The notes below the pieces were generated by a model. The model worked only from the letters and a program-made list of their open reading frames with translations, ran no database searches and had not been told where the DNA came from. A stretch of 64,000 bases of DNA. Source: G963678095 sp963678095 (GTDB lineage: Bacteria; Bacillota; Negativicutes; Selenomonadales; Selenomonadaceae). Below, in pieces: positions 24,343-34,041 of the stretch. Position 1 is the first letter of the stretch. Each line of letters starts with the position of its first letter. Where the stretch lies: contig OY782746.1 in NCBI GenBank assembly GCA_963678095.2, positions 2,210,904 to 2,274,903 of the forward strand, written 5' to 3'. The translations under genes and the position numbers were made by a program.

Positions 24343-27300
24343 ATGAGTAAGAAAATGAAAACGATGGATGGGAATGCGGCGGCAGCTTATATATCCTATG
24401 CTTTTACGGATGTAGCGGCAATTTACCCGATTACGCCGTCGTCACCGATGGCCGAAAATGTCGATGAAATGGCTGCCAAGGGGATGAAAAATCTATTTGG
24501 ACAGCAGGTAAAACTGATTGAGCTGCAGTCTGAGGCTGGTGCCGCCGGAGCAGTTCATGGATCGCTGCAGGCTGGGGCGTTGACTACCACGTATACGGCT
24601 TCACAGGGGCTTTTGCTGATGATTCCTAATATGTATAAAATCGCTGGGGAACTTTTACCGGGGGTATTCCATGTCAGTGCCAGGGCACTGGCAGCCTCTT
24701 CGCTGAATATCTTTGGTGATCATCAGGATGTCATGGCAGCTCGTCAGACTGGCTGTGCGATGCTTGCTGAAAGCAGTGTCCAGCAGGTTATGGACTTATC
24801 GGCAGTAGCTCACCTTGTGGCGATTAAAGGGAAAGTGCCGTTTGTCAATTTCTTTGATGGATTCCGCACGTCACATGAAATTCAAAAGATCGAAACGATT
24901 GATTTTGAAGATTTGCGCAAAATTCTTGACTGGGATGCGGTCAAGGAATTTCGCCGCAATGCCCTGAATCCGGATCACCCGTGTATCCGCGGGACAGCAC
25001 AAAATCCGGACATTTATTTCCAGACCAGAGAAGCTGTAAACAAGCAGTATGACATGTTGCCAGAACTTGTTGAAGAAGCAATGGCCGATCTCGCGAAGAT
25101 CACAGGCCGTGAATACCATCTGTTTGATTATCACGGGGCACCGGATGCTGACCGTATTATCATTGCAATGGGTTCTGTATGTGAATCTGCTTCGGAAGCG
25201 GCAGATTATCTCAATGCCCAGGGAGAAAAAACAGGCGTCTTGACAGTGCATTTGTATCGCCCGTTCTCCTTGAAACATTTCTTTAAACACATGCCGGCTA
25301 GCGTTAAAAAAGTGGCGGTACTCGACCGGACGAAAGAGCCAGGCGGGCTTGGGGAACCGCTTTACCTTGATGTCCAGTCGGCATATTATAGTGCCCAGTC
25401 TCATCCAGTTATAGTCGGCGGCCGTTACGGCCTTGGCGGCAAGGATGTTCGTCCGGATCAGCTGTTGGCTGTCTATGAAAATTTGAAGGCGGATGAGCCG
25501 AAAAATGGCTTTACGATTGGCATCGAGGATGATTTGACATTTACCTCATTGCCGCCATATCCGGAGGATGTTGACATGACACCGGAGGGGACAAGAGCCT
25601 GTAAATTCTGGGGCCTTGGATCTGACGGAACGGTCGGGGCCAATAAAAGTGCGATTAAAATCATCGGTGACAAGACGGACATGTACGCCCAGGCTTACTT
25701 TGCCTATGATTCGAAAAAATCCGGCGGGATCACAATGTCTCATCTGCGTTTTGGGAAGTCGCCGATAAAATCACCATATCTGATTCATAAGGCAGATTTT
25801 ATCTCCTGTTCCCAGCAATCGTATGTGACGAAATATGATCTCTTAGCAGGTCTACGAAAAAATGGCACCTTCCTGCTCAATACCAATTGGAATGAAGAAG
25901 AACTGGCGCATCATCTGCCAGCAGCCATGAAGCGTTATCTTGCAAAAAATGAAATCAACTTCTATGTGGTCAATGCAGTTGAGATTGCCCAGCAGCTTGG
26001 GCTTGGTGGCCGGTTTAATATGGTCATGCAGTCGGCGTTCTTTAAACTGGCGAATATTATTCCGATCGATACGGCAGTAAAATATCTGAAGGATGCAGTC
26101 GTCTCGTCCTATGGCAAAAAGGGACAAAAGATCGTTGATATGAACAATGGAGCAATCGACAAGGGAATTGAAGCTGTTGTTAAAGTGTCGGTACCGGCAT
26201 CATGGGCTGAGGCTGTAGATGAAGAAACTTCTGCAGTGGTAATTCCGGAATTTATCAAAAAGATCCAAAATCCAATGAACCGCCAGGAAGGTGATAAACT
26301 GACGGTCGGAGAACTGGAAACTGTAGTTGATGGAACCTTCCCTTCAGGGACGGCTGCCTACGAAAAACGTGGAATTGCGATCTGTGTGCCTGAATGGCAG
26401 ATGGAAAATTGTATCCAGTGTAACCAGTGTTCCTTTGTTTGTCCGCATGCTGTTATTCGTCCGGTACTGATGACGGGTGAGGAAGCAGCAGCAGCGCCAG
26501 CCGGCATGCAGACAAAACCGGCTGTAGGCGTGAAGGATATGCAGTATGCAATCACGATTTCTCCTTATGACTGCACAGGCTGCGGCAATTGTGCCCAGGT
26601 ATGTCCAGCCAAGGAAAAAGCGTTGCTTATGAAGCCGTTTGACAGTCAGGAAAGCAAACAGGAGCAGTTCCAGTATGCGGTTGAAAAGGTGACCCCGAAA
26701 GCGAATCCTTTAAATCCTAAAACAGTCAAGGGCAGCCAATTTGAGCAACCATTGCTCGAATTCTCCGGTGCTTGCGCCGGTTGCGGTGAAACACCTTATG
26801 CCAAGTTGATTACCCAGCTGTTTGGGGAACGGATGATGATTGCTAATGCAACCGGCTGCTCCTCCATCTGGGGGGCGTCGGCACCGGCTATTCCATATAC
26901 GACGAATCATCGTGGCTTCGGCCCGGCCTGGGCAAATTCCCTGTTTGAAGATAACGCAGAATTTGGCCTGGGGATGTTCCTCGGAACAAAAGCTGTCAGG
27001 GATACGCTGGCAACAGATATTCGGGCAGCACTGGCGGCTGAAGGCAGTGAAGAACTCAAGGCCGCGATGAAGGACTGGCTTGAAAACATCGACGAAGGCG
27101 AAGGTTCGCGCGAGCGAGCGGATAAGCTTATTGCCTGCCTGGAAGCAGAAAAAGGCACGGATGAACTGCTCAATAAGATTTATGAAAACAAAGACTTCTT
27201 TGTCAAGCGTTCCCAGTGGATTCTTGGCGGCGATGGCTGGGCTTATGATATTGGCTACGGCGGGCTGGATCATGTTCTTGCCTCCGGGGAAGATGTCAAT

Positions 27301-27858
27301 GTTCTGGTCTTTGACACCGAAGTGTACTCCAACACCGGCGGACAGTCCTCAAAGGCTACACCGACAGCGGCGATTGCTCAATTTGCGGCAGCTGGCAAGC
27401 GGACCAAGAAGAAAGACCTCGGCATGATGGCCATGTCCTATGGTTATGTCTATGTAGCGCAGGTGGCGATGGGGGCTGACAAAAATCAGACCATCAAAGC
27501 GATTACGGAAGCTGAAGCCTATAAGGGACCATCGCTGATCATCGCTTATTCGCCGTGTATCAATCATGGATTGCGCATCGGCATGGGCAACAGCCAGCTT
27601 GAAACAAAACGTGCGGTTGAGGCCGGATACTGGGATAATTTCCGTTATGATCCTCGGCTTGTCGGTACGGAAAAGAATCCGTTTATGCTCGATTCTAAGG
27701 AACCGACGGCAGATTTTCAGGAGTTTTTGATGGGGGAAGTCCGGTATTCATCGCTTAAACGCAGTTTTCCGGAATCGGCGGATGCCTTGTTTGAAAAGAC
27801 AGAGCAGGATGCCAAGGTTAGACGGGAAGCTTATAAAAAACTTGCCGGAAAAGAATAA
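24343..27858 (+). CDS. nifJ: pyruvate:ferredoxin (flavodoxin) oxidoreductase
   Basis: 1171 residues, the normal length for the single-chain enzyme, after GAGGGGAG. It oxidises pyruvate with CoA to acetyl-CoA and CO2, passing electrons to ferredoxin. Domains in order: pyrimidine-binding start (YPITPSSPMAENVD), the transketolase C-like and gamma parts, two 4Fe-4S sites (CIQCNQCSFVCPHAV and CTGCGNCAQVCPA) at about residues 685-760, then the thiamine domain with CAGCGETPYAKL, GDGWAYDIGYGGLDH and VYSNTGGQSS. Oxygen-sensitive enzyme, so an anaerobic life is implied. Transcribed alone with a long leader. Confidence 0.97.
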   Translation: MSKKMKTMDGNAAAAYISYAFTDVAAIYPITPSSPMAENVDEMAAKGMKNLFGQQVKLIELQSEAGAAGAVHGSLQAGALTTTYTASQGLLLMIPNMYKIAGELLPGVFHVSARALAASSLNIFGDHQDVMAARQTGCAMLAESSVQQVMDLSAVAHLVAIKGKVPFVNFFDGFRTSHEIQKIETIDFEDLRKILDWDAVKEFRRNALNPDHPCIRGTAQNPDIYFQTREAVNKQYDMLPELVEEAMADLAKITGREYHLFDYHGAPDADRIIIAMGSVCESASEAADYLNAQGEKTGVLTVHLYRPFSLKHFFKHMPASVKKVAVLDRTKEPGGLGEPLYLDVQSAYYSAQSHPVIVGGRYGLGGKDVRPDQLLAVYENLKADEPKNGFTIGIEDDLTFTSLPPYPEDVDMTPEGTRACKFWGLGSDGTVGANKSAIKIIGDKTDMYAQAYFAYDSKKSGGITMSHLRFGKSPIKSPYLIHKADFISCSQQSYVTKYDLLAGLRKNGTFLLNTNWNEEELAHHLPAAMKRYLAKNEINFYVVNAVEIAQQLGLGGRFNMVMQSAFFKLANIIPIDTAVKYLKDAVVSSYGKKGQKIVDMNNGAIDKGIEAVVKVSVPASWAEAVDEETSAVVIPEFIKKIQNPMNRQEGDKLTVGELETVVDGTFPSGTAAYEKRGIAICVPEWQMENCIQCNQCSFVCPHAVIRPVLMTGEEAAAAPAGMQTKPAVGVKDMQYAITISPYDCTGCGNCAQVCPAKEKALLMKPFDSQESKQEQFQYAVEKVTPKANPLNPKTVKGSQFEQPLLEFSGACAGCGETPYAKLITQLFGERMMIANATGCSSIWGASAPAIPYTTNHRGFGPAWANSLFEDNAEFGLGMFLGTKAVRDTLATDIRAALAAEGSEELKAAMKDWLENIDEGEGSRERADKLIACLEAEKGTDELLNKIYENKDFFVKRSQWILGGDGWAYDIGYGGLDHVLASGEDVNVLVFDTEVYSNTGGQSSKATPTAAIAQFAAAGKRTKKKDLGMMAMSYGYVYVAQVAMGADKNQTIKAITEAEAYKGPSLIIAYSPCINHGLRIGMGNSQLETKRAVEAGYWDNFRYDPRLVGTEKNPFMLDSKEPTADFQEFLMGEVRYSSLKRSFPESADALFEKTEQDAKVRREAYKKLAGKE

Positions 27859-27873
27859 ATTCAGATCAATGAC

Positions 27874-27914
27874 AAACACCCGTCCGCCGCATTATGCGGC
27901 GGGCGGGTGTTTTA
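27874..27914 (+). terminator. bidirectional terminator between PFOR gene and mutY
   Basis: AAACACCCG...GCCGCA pairs with TGCGGC...CGGGTGTTT, ending in TTTT; the A-run on the left lets it serve the minus-strand mutY too. Confidence 0.85.
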
Positions 27915-27926
27915 TCGTTAACGGAT

Positions 27927-29051
27927 TTAAACATCTATTATTGCTGCGGACTTATCCAAAAAGAACCGGACATAAGGAATAAAGGCTGATGGCAGGGCAT
28001 AGCGATTCTGGAGCTCTGCTTTTTTGCTCCAGCAGAGCACGGAGGTGGTTTTGCCATAAGTTTTGCCCTCTTCGGCAACCGCCCCAGGTTCAATGATGGC
28101 ACAGTAAGCTGTCATATGCCATTCGATATGAGAAAATACATGCCGGCTCGGTGCCAGCGGGAGTAGAGAACGGCTATGCAGGCCGAGGTCGCTGAGTTTT
28201 TGTCTGATTTCGCCAGCGGAAAGAGTGCCAGTGAAATTTGGCAGTTCCCACAGGCCCGCGAGCAGGCCCGTGGGAGGGCGCTGCTGCAGAGCGATTTTTT
28301 CGTCCGCTATCAGCAATAAAACAGTGCGCGCTTCTATACGACGAGCTTTTTTTTCAGTTTTAACCGGTAGCAAGGAGACTTCCTTGTGGTCATAGGCAAG
28401 ACAAAGCTGTTTGAGGGGGCAATCCGGGCACTTTGCGGCTTTTTTCGGCAGGCAGACAGAGGCACCGAGATCCATCAGTGCCTGATTAAAGGCCCCGGAA
28501 TCAGGCGGCAGGATATCCTGAAGCCATATTTCGACTTGGCGGCGGGTCGTTTCCTTCAGGATATCGTCGCGACAGGCCAAAAGGCGCATGATGATTCTCA
28601 GGGCATTGCCATCAACAGCCGGTACCCGCTTGCCATAGGCAATGGAACTGATCGCTCCGGCGGTATAGCGGCCAATTCCCGGCAGGTCCAGCAGGAGATT
28701 GAAATCAGCGGGCAGTAAACCGGTATGTTCAGCCATGATTTTTTCGGCTGCCCGTTTGAGGTTGCGGGCCCGGCTGTAATAGCCAAGGCCCTCCCAAAGC
28801 TTCAGCAGGTCTTCTTCCGGGACCGTTGCCAAGGCGGATATTGTTGGCAAGGCAGTGATAAATCGTGAAAAATAGGGCTTTACAGCCTCGACACGCGTCT
28901 GCTGCAGCATGATTTCCGAGATCCATATATAATAAGGGTTTTGGTTTTCCCGCCAGGGAAGTATTCTTCCTTCATTTTTATACCAGCGTAATAGTGGCTG
29001 GACCATTCTTTCTAGGGTTGTGTTTATTTTTGTTTCGCTGTGCGTGTTCAT
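27927..29051 (-). CDS. mutY: A/G-specific adenine DNA glycosylase MutY
   Basis: 374 residues. It removes adenine mispaired with 8-oxoguanine. Visible: catalytic Glu in WISEIMLQQTRV, helix-hairpin-helix LLDLPGIGRYTAGAI, catalytic Asp in PAVDGNALRI, and the iron-sulfur cluster CLPKKAAKCPDCPLKQLC (C-x8-C-x2-C-x5-C as written in this sequence). The C-terminal NUDIX-like domain (LQQRPPTGLLAGLWELPNF) reads 8-oxoG. Length is normal. Convergent with the PFOR gene. Confidence 0.95.
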   Translation of the reverse strand: MNTHSETKINTTLERMVQPLLRWYKNEGRILPWRENQNPYYIWISEIMLQQTRVEAVKPYFSRFITALPTISALATVPEEDLLKLWEGLGYYSRARNLKRAAEKIMAEHTGLLPADFNLLLDLPGIGRYTAGAISSIAYGKRVPAVDGNALRIIMRLLACRDDILKETTRRQVEIWLQDILPPDSGAFNQALMDLGASVCLPKKAAKCPDCPLKQLCLAYDHKEVSLLPVKTEKKARRIEARTVLLLIADEKIALQQRPPTGLLAGLWELPNFTGTLSAGEIRQKLSDLGLHSRSLLPLAPSRHVFSHIEWHMTAYCAIIEPGAVAEEGKTYGKTTSVLCWSKKAELQNRYALPSAFIPYVRFFLDKSAAIIDV

Positions 29052-29263
29052 AGTAAATCCTTTCCAGTAGGCAGATAAAATTCTATAAGTGTTATCATAT
29101 CATATTGTACTCGGTCCGGCAAAACGACGGCGAAGACAGGATGTACTATTCCGGGGGAACATTTTTCACAAAAAAACAAATAAAAACATTTAAATGTTAC
29201 AAAAACATGTTGACAAATGCTTGTGATATTGTAATAATGTATACATGTTTACAACGTTACGCG

Positions 29264-29292
29264 TTGACTTTGCGATTGGCGTGTAGTATAAT
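29264..29292 (+). promoter_or_regulatory. sigma-A promoter of the ilv-leu operon
   Basis: TTGACT (29264-29269), 17 bases, TATAAT (29287-29292); start near 29299, upstream of the T-box leader. Confidence 0.8.
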
Positions 29293-29298
29293 ACCAAA

Positions 29299-29550
29299 AT
29301 AACAGCAATGATGAGGTAAAGAGCAGAAATGTATTTCTTACAGAGAGCCGATGGAAGCTGAAAATCGGCGAAATATACTGCTTGACGTCGCCTTGGAGCT
29401 TTTGTGCCGATTGTTTTCACAGGAGGCACAGACGTTTTTCAGCGTTAATGAAGGTCTGATTGCAGACGATGAGTATAATGCAGGGTGGTACCGCGGACTA
29501 TATATCCGCCCCTGCTGCTAAAAAAATTTGGCAGCAGGGGCGGTTTTTAA
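29299..29550 (+). promoter_or_regulatory. T-box leader controlling the ilv-leu operon
   Basis: The invariant T-box AGGGTGGTACCGCG lies at 29482-29495. A terminator follows: 13-bp stem 29506-29518 with 29531-29543 and a T5 run. Stem I has AGAGAG (29342-29347) and the GCCGA/TCGGC apical pairing. The specifier region reads GAC-GTC-GCCTTG-GAGC; by spacing to the conserved GAGC the codon is GTC (29387-29389), valine. TGGT in the T-box fits a tRNA with A before CCA, as tRNA-Val has. Uncharged tRNA would block the terminator and raise expression of the genes below. Confidence 0.92.
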
Positions 29551-29572
29551 TTTTCGCAGGAGGTCGGTTTCG

Positions 29573-30115
29573 ATGAAAAATTCGATGAAACATGTACTTT
29601 CGGTTCTGGTACAGAACCAGCCAGGGGTACTCGTCCGGGTTGTCAGCATGTTTTCCCGGCGCGAGTTCAATATTGACAGTCTGTCGGTGGGGGTTACCGA
29701 ATCACCGGAATTTTCCCGGATAACGGTTGTCATTCATGGGGATGAATACCTTGTCGATCAGATGATAAAACAGCTGGAGAAATTGCTTGACGTTGTTGCT
29801 GTGCAGCGGCTGGATGCTGCGGCGGCTGTATATAGAGGCATGACATTGATTAAGGTCAGAGCCGATGACAAAAACCGACTGGATGTTCTGAAAATGGGGG
29901 AACTGTTTCGGGCCCATGTCATCGATGTACAATCGACAACGCTGATTTTTGAGATTACCGGAGATGACGACAAGGTATCGGCTTTTACAAGGATATTGTC
30001 GCCGTATGGGATTCTCGAAGTCATACGCACTGGGCTGATCAGCCTGGAACGTGGTGAACATACTATACAGGAACATTGTGAGGAGAGAGATTATTATGGC
30101 AAAAATTTATTATGA
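29573..30115 (+). CDS. ilvN: acetolactate synthase small subunit
   Basis: 180 residues from ATG 29573, nine bases after CAGGAGG. The N-terminal ACT domain (HVLSVLVQNQPGVLVRVVSM, FSRREFNIDSLSVG) binds valine for feedback control, and the C-terminal domain matches the longer IlvN/IlvH type. It pairs with IlvB at the far end of this operon, 4 kb downstream. The stop overlaps ilvC by 20 bases. Confidence 0.93.
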   Translation: MKNSMKHVLSVLVQNQPGVLVRVVSMFSRREFNIDSLSVGVTESPEFSRITVVIHGDEYLVDQMIKQLEKLLDVVAVQRLDAAAAVYRGMTLIKVRADDKNRLDVLKMGELFRAHVIDVQSTTLIFEITGDDDKVSAFTRILSPYGILEVIRTGLISLERGEHTIQEHCEERDYYGKNLL

Positions 30116-31100
30116 TCAAGATGTAAACTGGGATATCATGACTGGGAAAAAGGTTGCCATTATCGGCTACGGCAGTCAGGGACATGCACATGCTCTGAAC
30201 TTGAAGGACAGCGGCCTCGATGTTGTTGTTGGCCTCTATGAAGGCAGTAAGTCGAAAGCAAAAGCGGAAGCTGCAGGCTTGAAGGTCTTTACGGTCGCTG
30301 AAGCGGTAAAACAGGCTGATATTACGATGATTCTTCTACCTGACGAAAGACAGGCAGATGTTTATAAAAATGAAATTGAGCGGAATTTGAAGTCAGGCAG
30401 CGCCCTGGCATTTGCTCATGGATTTAATATCCATTTTCAGCAAATCATTCCGCCGACGGATGTCGATGTATTTATGGTGGCTCCGAAAGGGCCAGGACAT
30501 ATGGTCCGCCGGGTATTTACTGAAGGCGGCGGGGTGCCGGATGTATTTGCCGTACATCAGGATGCAACCGGCAACGCGATGGAAATTGCTTTAGCGTATT
30601 CCCGCGGCATCGGTGGCTCGCGTTCCGGTGTTATTCAGACAACCTTTAAGGAAGAAACGGAAACGGATCTGTTCGGGGAACAGGCTGTCCTCTGCGGCGG
30701 GGTGACGCATCTGATCACGGCTGGTTTTGAAACCCTGGTTGAAGCGGGCTATCAGCCGGAAATTGCTTATTTTGAATGTTATCATGAAATGAAGCTTATT
30801 GTTGATATGATGTATGAGGGTGGCATGGCCAATATGCGCCGTTCGATCAGCGATACGGCAGAATACGGCGATTACAAGATCGGACCACGGATGGTAACGG
30901 CAGAAACGAAACAGGAAATGAAGCAGGTTTTGAAGGAAATTCAAGAAGGGACTTTTGCTAAAAATTGGTTACTGGAAAATAAAGCAAACCGTCCGGAATT
31001 TTTGGCTCTTCGCCGTAAAGCAGCAGAACATCAGATTGAAGAAGTCGGCGGGCGTCTGCGCAGCATGATGTCATGGCTCAAGGATAAAAAAGAAGACTGA
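30096..31100 (+). CDS. ilvC: ketol-acid reductoisomerase
   Basis: 334 residues from ATG 30096 after GAGGAGAG. It isomerises and reduces acetolactate or acetohydroxybutyrate with NADPH in valine and isoleucine synthesis. NADP site GYGSQGHAHALNLKDSG, the magnesium-binding acidic motif in GGVTHLITAGFETLVEAGYQ and the short class I length are present. A hairpin with T-run follows in the gap before leuC. Confidence 0.95.
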   Translation: MAKIYYDQDVNWDIMTGKKVAIIGYGSQGHAHALNLKDSGLDVVVGLYEGSKSKAKAEAAGLKVFTVAEAVKQADITMILLPDERQADVYKNEIERNLKSGSALAFAHGFNIHFQQIIPPTDVDVFMVAPKGPGHMVRRVFTEGGGVPDVFAVHQDATGNAMEIALAYSRGIGGSRSGVIQTTFKEETETDLFGEQAVLCGGVTHLITAGFETLVEAGYQPEIAYFECYHEMKLIVDMMYEGGMANMRRSISDTAEYGDYKIGPRMVTAETKQEMKQVLKEIQEGTFAKNWLLENKANRPEFLALRRKAAEHQIEEVGGRLRSMMSWLKDKKED

Positions 31101-31139
31101 TTTTACGGCTGCAGCGTGCTCTCGTAGTTGAACTTGAAT

Positions 31140-31185
31140 CGGCTTACGCTTCCTATTTTAATATGAAGTGTAAGCCGCTTTTTCT
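31140..31185 (+). terminator. possible attenuator between ilvC and leuC
   Basis: CGGCTTACGCTTC (31140-31152) pairs with GAAGTGTAAGCCG (31165-31177), one G-T wobble, then CTTTTT. It looks like a terminator inside the operon, with no clear promoter before leuC. Confidence 0.6.
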
Positions 31186-31208
31186 AAGAAGGATGGGGAG
31201 GTTTTTTG

Positions 31209-32468
31209 ATGGGAATGAATATGACAGAGAAGATTTTGGCGAGGCATGCCGGGCTTGAGACGGTTGTCCCGGGGCAGCTGATCAATTGTCAGCTCGATAT
31301 GGTTCTGGCTAATGATATTACGGCGCCGCCGGCGATCAAGGAGTTTGAGAAAATCGGTCGACCGGTTTTTGATCGGACAAAAATCGCCTTGGTGCCGGAT
31401 CATTTTACACCCAATAAGGACATAAAGACCGCGGGGCTGACGAAAGCTGTGCGTGATTTTGCGCAAAAGCATGCGATTGTCAATTACTTTGAAGTTGGGC
31501 GCATGGGGATTGAACATGTTATTTTGCCGGAAAAGGGCCTTGTTGGGCCGGGTATGCTGACGATTGGCGCTGACTCGCACACCTGCACCTATGGTGCCGT
31601 CGGTGGCTTTTCGACCGGGGTGGGAACCACGGATTTGGCGGTGGCCTTGGCAACGGGTGAAGCCTGGTTCAAGGTGCCGGAAACGATAAAAGTCGAACTT
31701 CAAGGAGAAAAACCGGAAGGGATCAACGGCAAAGATGTGATTTTGACGCTGATCGGCATGATCGGCGTTGATGGTGCCCTCTATAAGGCGTTGGAATTTG
31801 CTGGTGAGGGGCTGGCATCCCTGTCGATGACAGATCGTTTTACGATTGCCAACATGGCAATTGAGGCCGGGGGGAAAAATGGTATTTTTCCCGTCGATGA
31901 AAAAACACGGGCTTATGTCGAAGGGCGTGTGCAACGCGAATATGAGATCATTGCTTCTGATGAAGATGCATCTTATGCGCAGGTGGTCACGATTAATCTG
32001 TCCGAGCTCAGACCGGTCGTGGCCTTTCCTCATTTGCCGGGGAACACAAAACGTGTGGAGGATATCGGGAAAATCGAGATTGATCAAGTGGTTATTGGCT
32101 CTTGTACCAATGGGCGCCTGGAGGATCTTGAAATTGCGGCAAAAATTCTGGCCGGGCGGAGCATTCATCCGCGAGTACGCTGCATTGTCGTGCCGGGCAG
32201 CCAGCAGGTATACCTCGATGCAATGAAAGCTGGTTATATTGAAGTGATGGTCCATGCGGGAGCTGCGGTGAGTACACCGACCTGCGGCCCTTGTATGGGC
32301 GGGCATATGGGAATCCTGGCAGCTGGTGAACGCTGTGTATCGACGACAAATCGGAATTTCCGCGGGCGCATGGGTCATGTGGATAGCGAGGTCTATCTCG
32401 CCGGCCCGCATGTGGCCGCTGCCAGTGCTGTTTTAGGCCGGATCGCTACACCAGAGGAGGTTGAGTAA
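31209..32468 (+). CDS. leuC: 3-isopropylmalate dehydratase large subunit
   Basis: 419 residues from ATG 31209, eight bases after GGGGAGG. Aconitase family. Iron-sulfur ligands are in VIGSCTNGRLEDL and PTCGPCMGGHMG, with substrate-contact ADSHTCTYGAVGG. With LeuD it isomerises 2- to 3-isopropylmalate in leucine synthesis. The ~420-residue form (LeuC2/HacA type) is usual in Clostridia and Negativicutes. It ends two bases before leuD. Confidence 0.95.
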   Translation: MGMNMTEKILARHAGLETVVPGQLINCQLDMVLANDITAPPAIKEFEKIGRPVFDRTKIALVPDHFTPNKDIKTAGLTKAVRDFAQKHAIVNYFEVGRMGIEHVILPEKGLVGPGMLTIGADSHTCTYGAVGGFSTGVGTTDLAVALATGEAWFKVPETIKVELQGEKPEGINGKDVILTLIGMIGVDGALYKALEFAGEGLASLSMTDRFTIANMAIEAGGKNGIFPVDEKTRAYVEGRVQREYEIIASDEDASYAQVVTINLSELRPVVAFPHLPGNTKRVEDIGKIEIDQVVIGSCTNGRLEDLEIAAKILAGRSIHPRVRCIVVPGSQQVYLDAMKAGYIEVMVHAGAAVSTPTCGPCMGGHMGILAAGERCVSTTNRNFRGRMGHVDSEVYLAGPHVAAASAVLGRIATPEEVE

Positions 32469-32469
32469 G

Positions 32470-32958
32470 ATGCAGGTAGAAGGTAAGGTTTGGCGTTATG
32501 GGGACAATATTGATACAGATGTCATTATTCCAGCCCGGTATTTGAATTCATTTGATCCGGCAGAACTTGCTTCGCATTGCATGGTCGATATTGATGAGAG
32601 CTTTGCTGAAAATGTCAAGGCTGGCGACCTGATGGTCGGTGGAAGAAATTTTGGCTGCGGTTCCTCACGCGAGCATGCGCCGATTGCGATCAAGGCAGCC
32701 GGGGTGCCGGTGATTATTGCCGCAAATTTTGCCCGCATTTTTTACCGCAATGGTATTAATATCGGTCTGCCGCTGCTTGAAATCGGGGATGATGTAGAAA
32801 AGATCAAGGCGGATGATACGCTGCGGGTTGATACGGCCGCCGGCCGCATAGAAAATCTGACGACAGGCGATGTATTTCAGGCGCATCCGTTGCCGGGGTT
32901 TGTCCAGGATATTGCCCGGGCGGGCGGACTGATCAATTACATCAAGGAGAAAAAATAA
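32470..32958 (+). CDS. leuD: 3-isopropylmalate dehydratase small subunit
   Basis: 162 residues from ATG 32470, nine bases after AGAGGAGG, which lies in the leuC end. Swivel domain of the aconitase family: DNIDTDVIIPARYLN at the start and the conserved FGCGSSREHAPIAIKAAGV loop. It forms the heterodimer with LeuC. Its stop overlaps the leuB ATG (TAATG). Confidence 0.95.
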   Translation: MQVEGKVWRYGDNIDTDVIIPARYLNSFDPAELASHCMVDIDESFAENVKAGDLMVGGRNFGCGSSREHAPIAIKAAGVPVIIAANFARIFYRNGINIGLPLLEIGDDVEKIKADDTLRVDTAAGRIENLTTGDVFQAHPLPGFVQDIARAGGLINYIKEKK

Positions 32959-34025
32959 TGACGAAAAAAATTGTTGTGATCCCCGGGGATGGCATCGGCA
33001 AAGAAATCACGGAGTCGGCAGTTGCCGTGCTCAAGCGAATCGATGAAAAATTTAAACTTGGCCTTGCGTTTTCGACTTTTCAGGCGGGCGGAACGGCCTA
33101 TGATCTTTATGGGACACCACTGCCGGCAGCGACCATTGAAGCGGCTAAGGCAGCTGATGGGGTACTGTTTGGCGCCGTTGGCGGTGATAAATGGGATGAT
33201 GTTGAACCGGCGCTGCGTCCGGAAAAAGCGATTCTCGGCCTGCGAAAAGAATTAGGGCTGTATGCAAATCTGCGACCCGTCAAGGTAGCGGATTCACTGA
33301 TTGAATATTCACCACTCAAAGCCGAGGTGGTTCGCGGCATTGATATTATGATTGTGCGTGAACTCATCGGCGGTGTATACTTTGGTGAAAAATGCGAATC
33401 GGAAATCAAAGATGGGCATGAGCGCGCCTGGGATCTTGAAAATTACAGTGTTCCTGAAGTAGAGCGCATTATGAAGCTTGCCTTTGATACGGCCAAGCTC
33501 CGCCGGGGTAAGGTGACCTCGGTTGACAAGGCCAATGTACTGGCAACGTCAAGGCTCTGGCGGCGTACAGCAGCAAAGGTAGCGGCCGCTTATCCGGAGG
33601 TTAAAATGGAAAACATGTACGTGGATAACTGTGCCATGCAGCTGGCGCTTCATCCGACAAATTTTGATGTCATTGCTACCGGCAATCTTTTCGGCGACAT
33701 CTTGAGTGATGAGGCGGCTGTTCTTGGCGGATCGATCGGTATGATGCCGTCGGCCAGCATCGGCGAATGCACCAGCCTGTATGAGCCTATTCATGGCTCG
33801 GCGCCTGATATTGCCGGGCTTGGAATTGCTAATCCGATTGGGACAATCCTGTCGGCGGCTATGCTGCTGCGCTATTCGCTTCGGGAAGAAGCGGCTGCTA
33901 CCGCCATTGAACAGGCGGTTGAACAGGCTCTTAATGATGGCTATCGCACGCCGGATCTTTGCCGTGAAGGGTTTAAACGTGCGGATACGGCAGCGATGAC
34001 AAGGGCTATCATCGAACGAATCTGA
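32958..34025 (+). CDS. leuB: 3-isopropylmalate dehydrogenase
   Basis: 355 residues. It oxidises and decarboxylates 3-isopropylmalate with NAD. Start KIVVIPGDGIGKEITESAV, substrate site RELIGGVYFGE, VDKANVLATSRLWR and the NAD-binding region EPIHGSAPDIAGLGIANPIG are all present. Slight start overlap with leuD implies coupled translation. No leuA is in the window, so the first committed enzyme is encoded elsewhere. Confidence 0.95.
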   Translation: MTKKIVVIPGDGIGKEITESAVAVLKRIDEKFKLGLAFSTFQAGGTAYDLYGTPLPAATIEAAKAADGVLFGAVGGDKWDDVEPALRPEKAILGLRKELGLYANLRPVKVADSLIEYSPLKAEVVRGIDIMIVRELIGGVYFGEKCESEIKDGHERAWDLENYSVPEVERIMKLAFDTAKLRRGKVTSVDKANVLATSRLWRRTAAKVAAAYPEVKMENMYVDNCAMQLALHPTNFDVIATGNLFGDILSDEAAVLGGSIGMMPSASIGECTSLYEPIHGSAPDIAGLGIANPIGTILSAAMLLRYSLREEAAATAIEQAVEQALNDGYRTPDLCREGFKRADTAAMTRAIIERI

Positions 34026-34041
34026 AAAGGAGGGCTGGTTT

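Noticed and set aside
31158..32411. 417-codon open frame on the minus strand
   Set aside because: It lies wholly opposite leuC, whose protein is unmistakable; the reverse product is His/Arg-rich with no motif, a typical antisense shadow.
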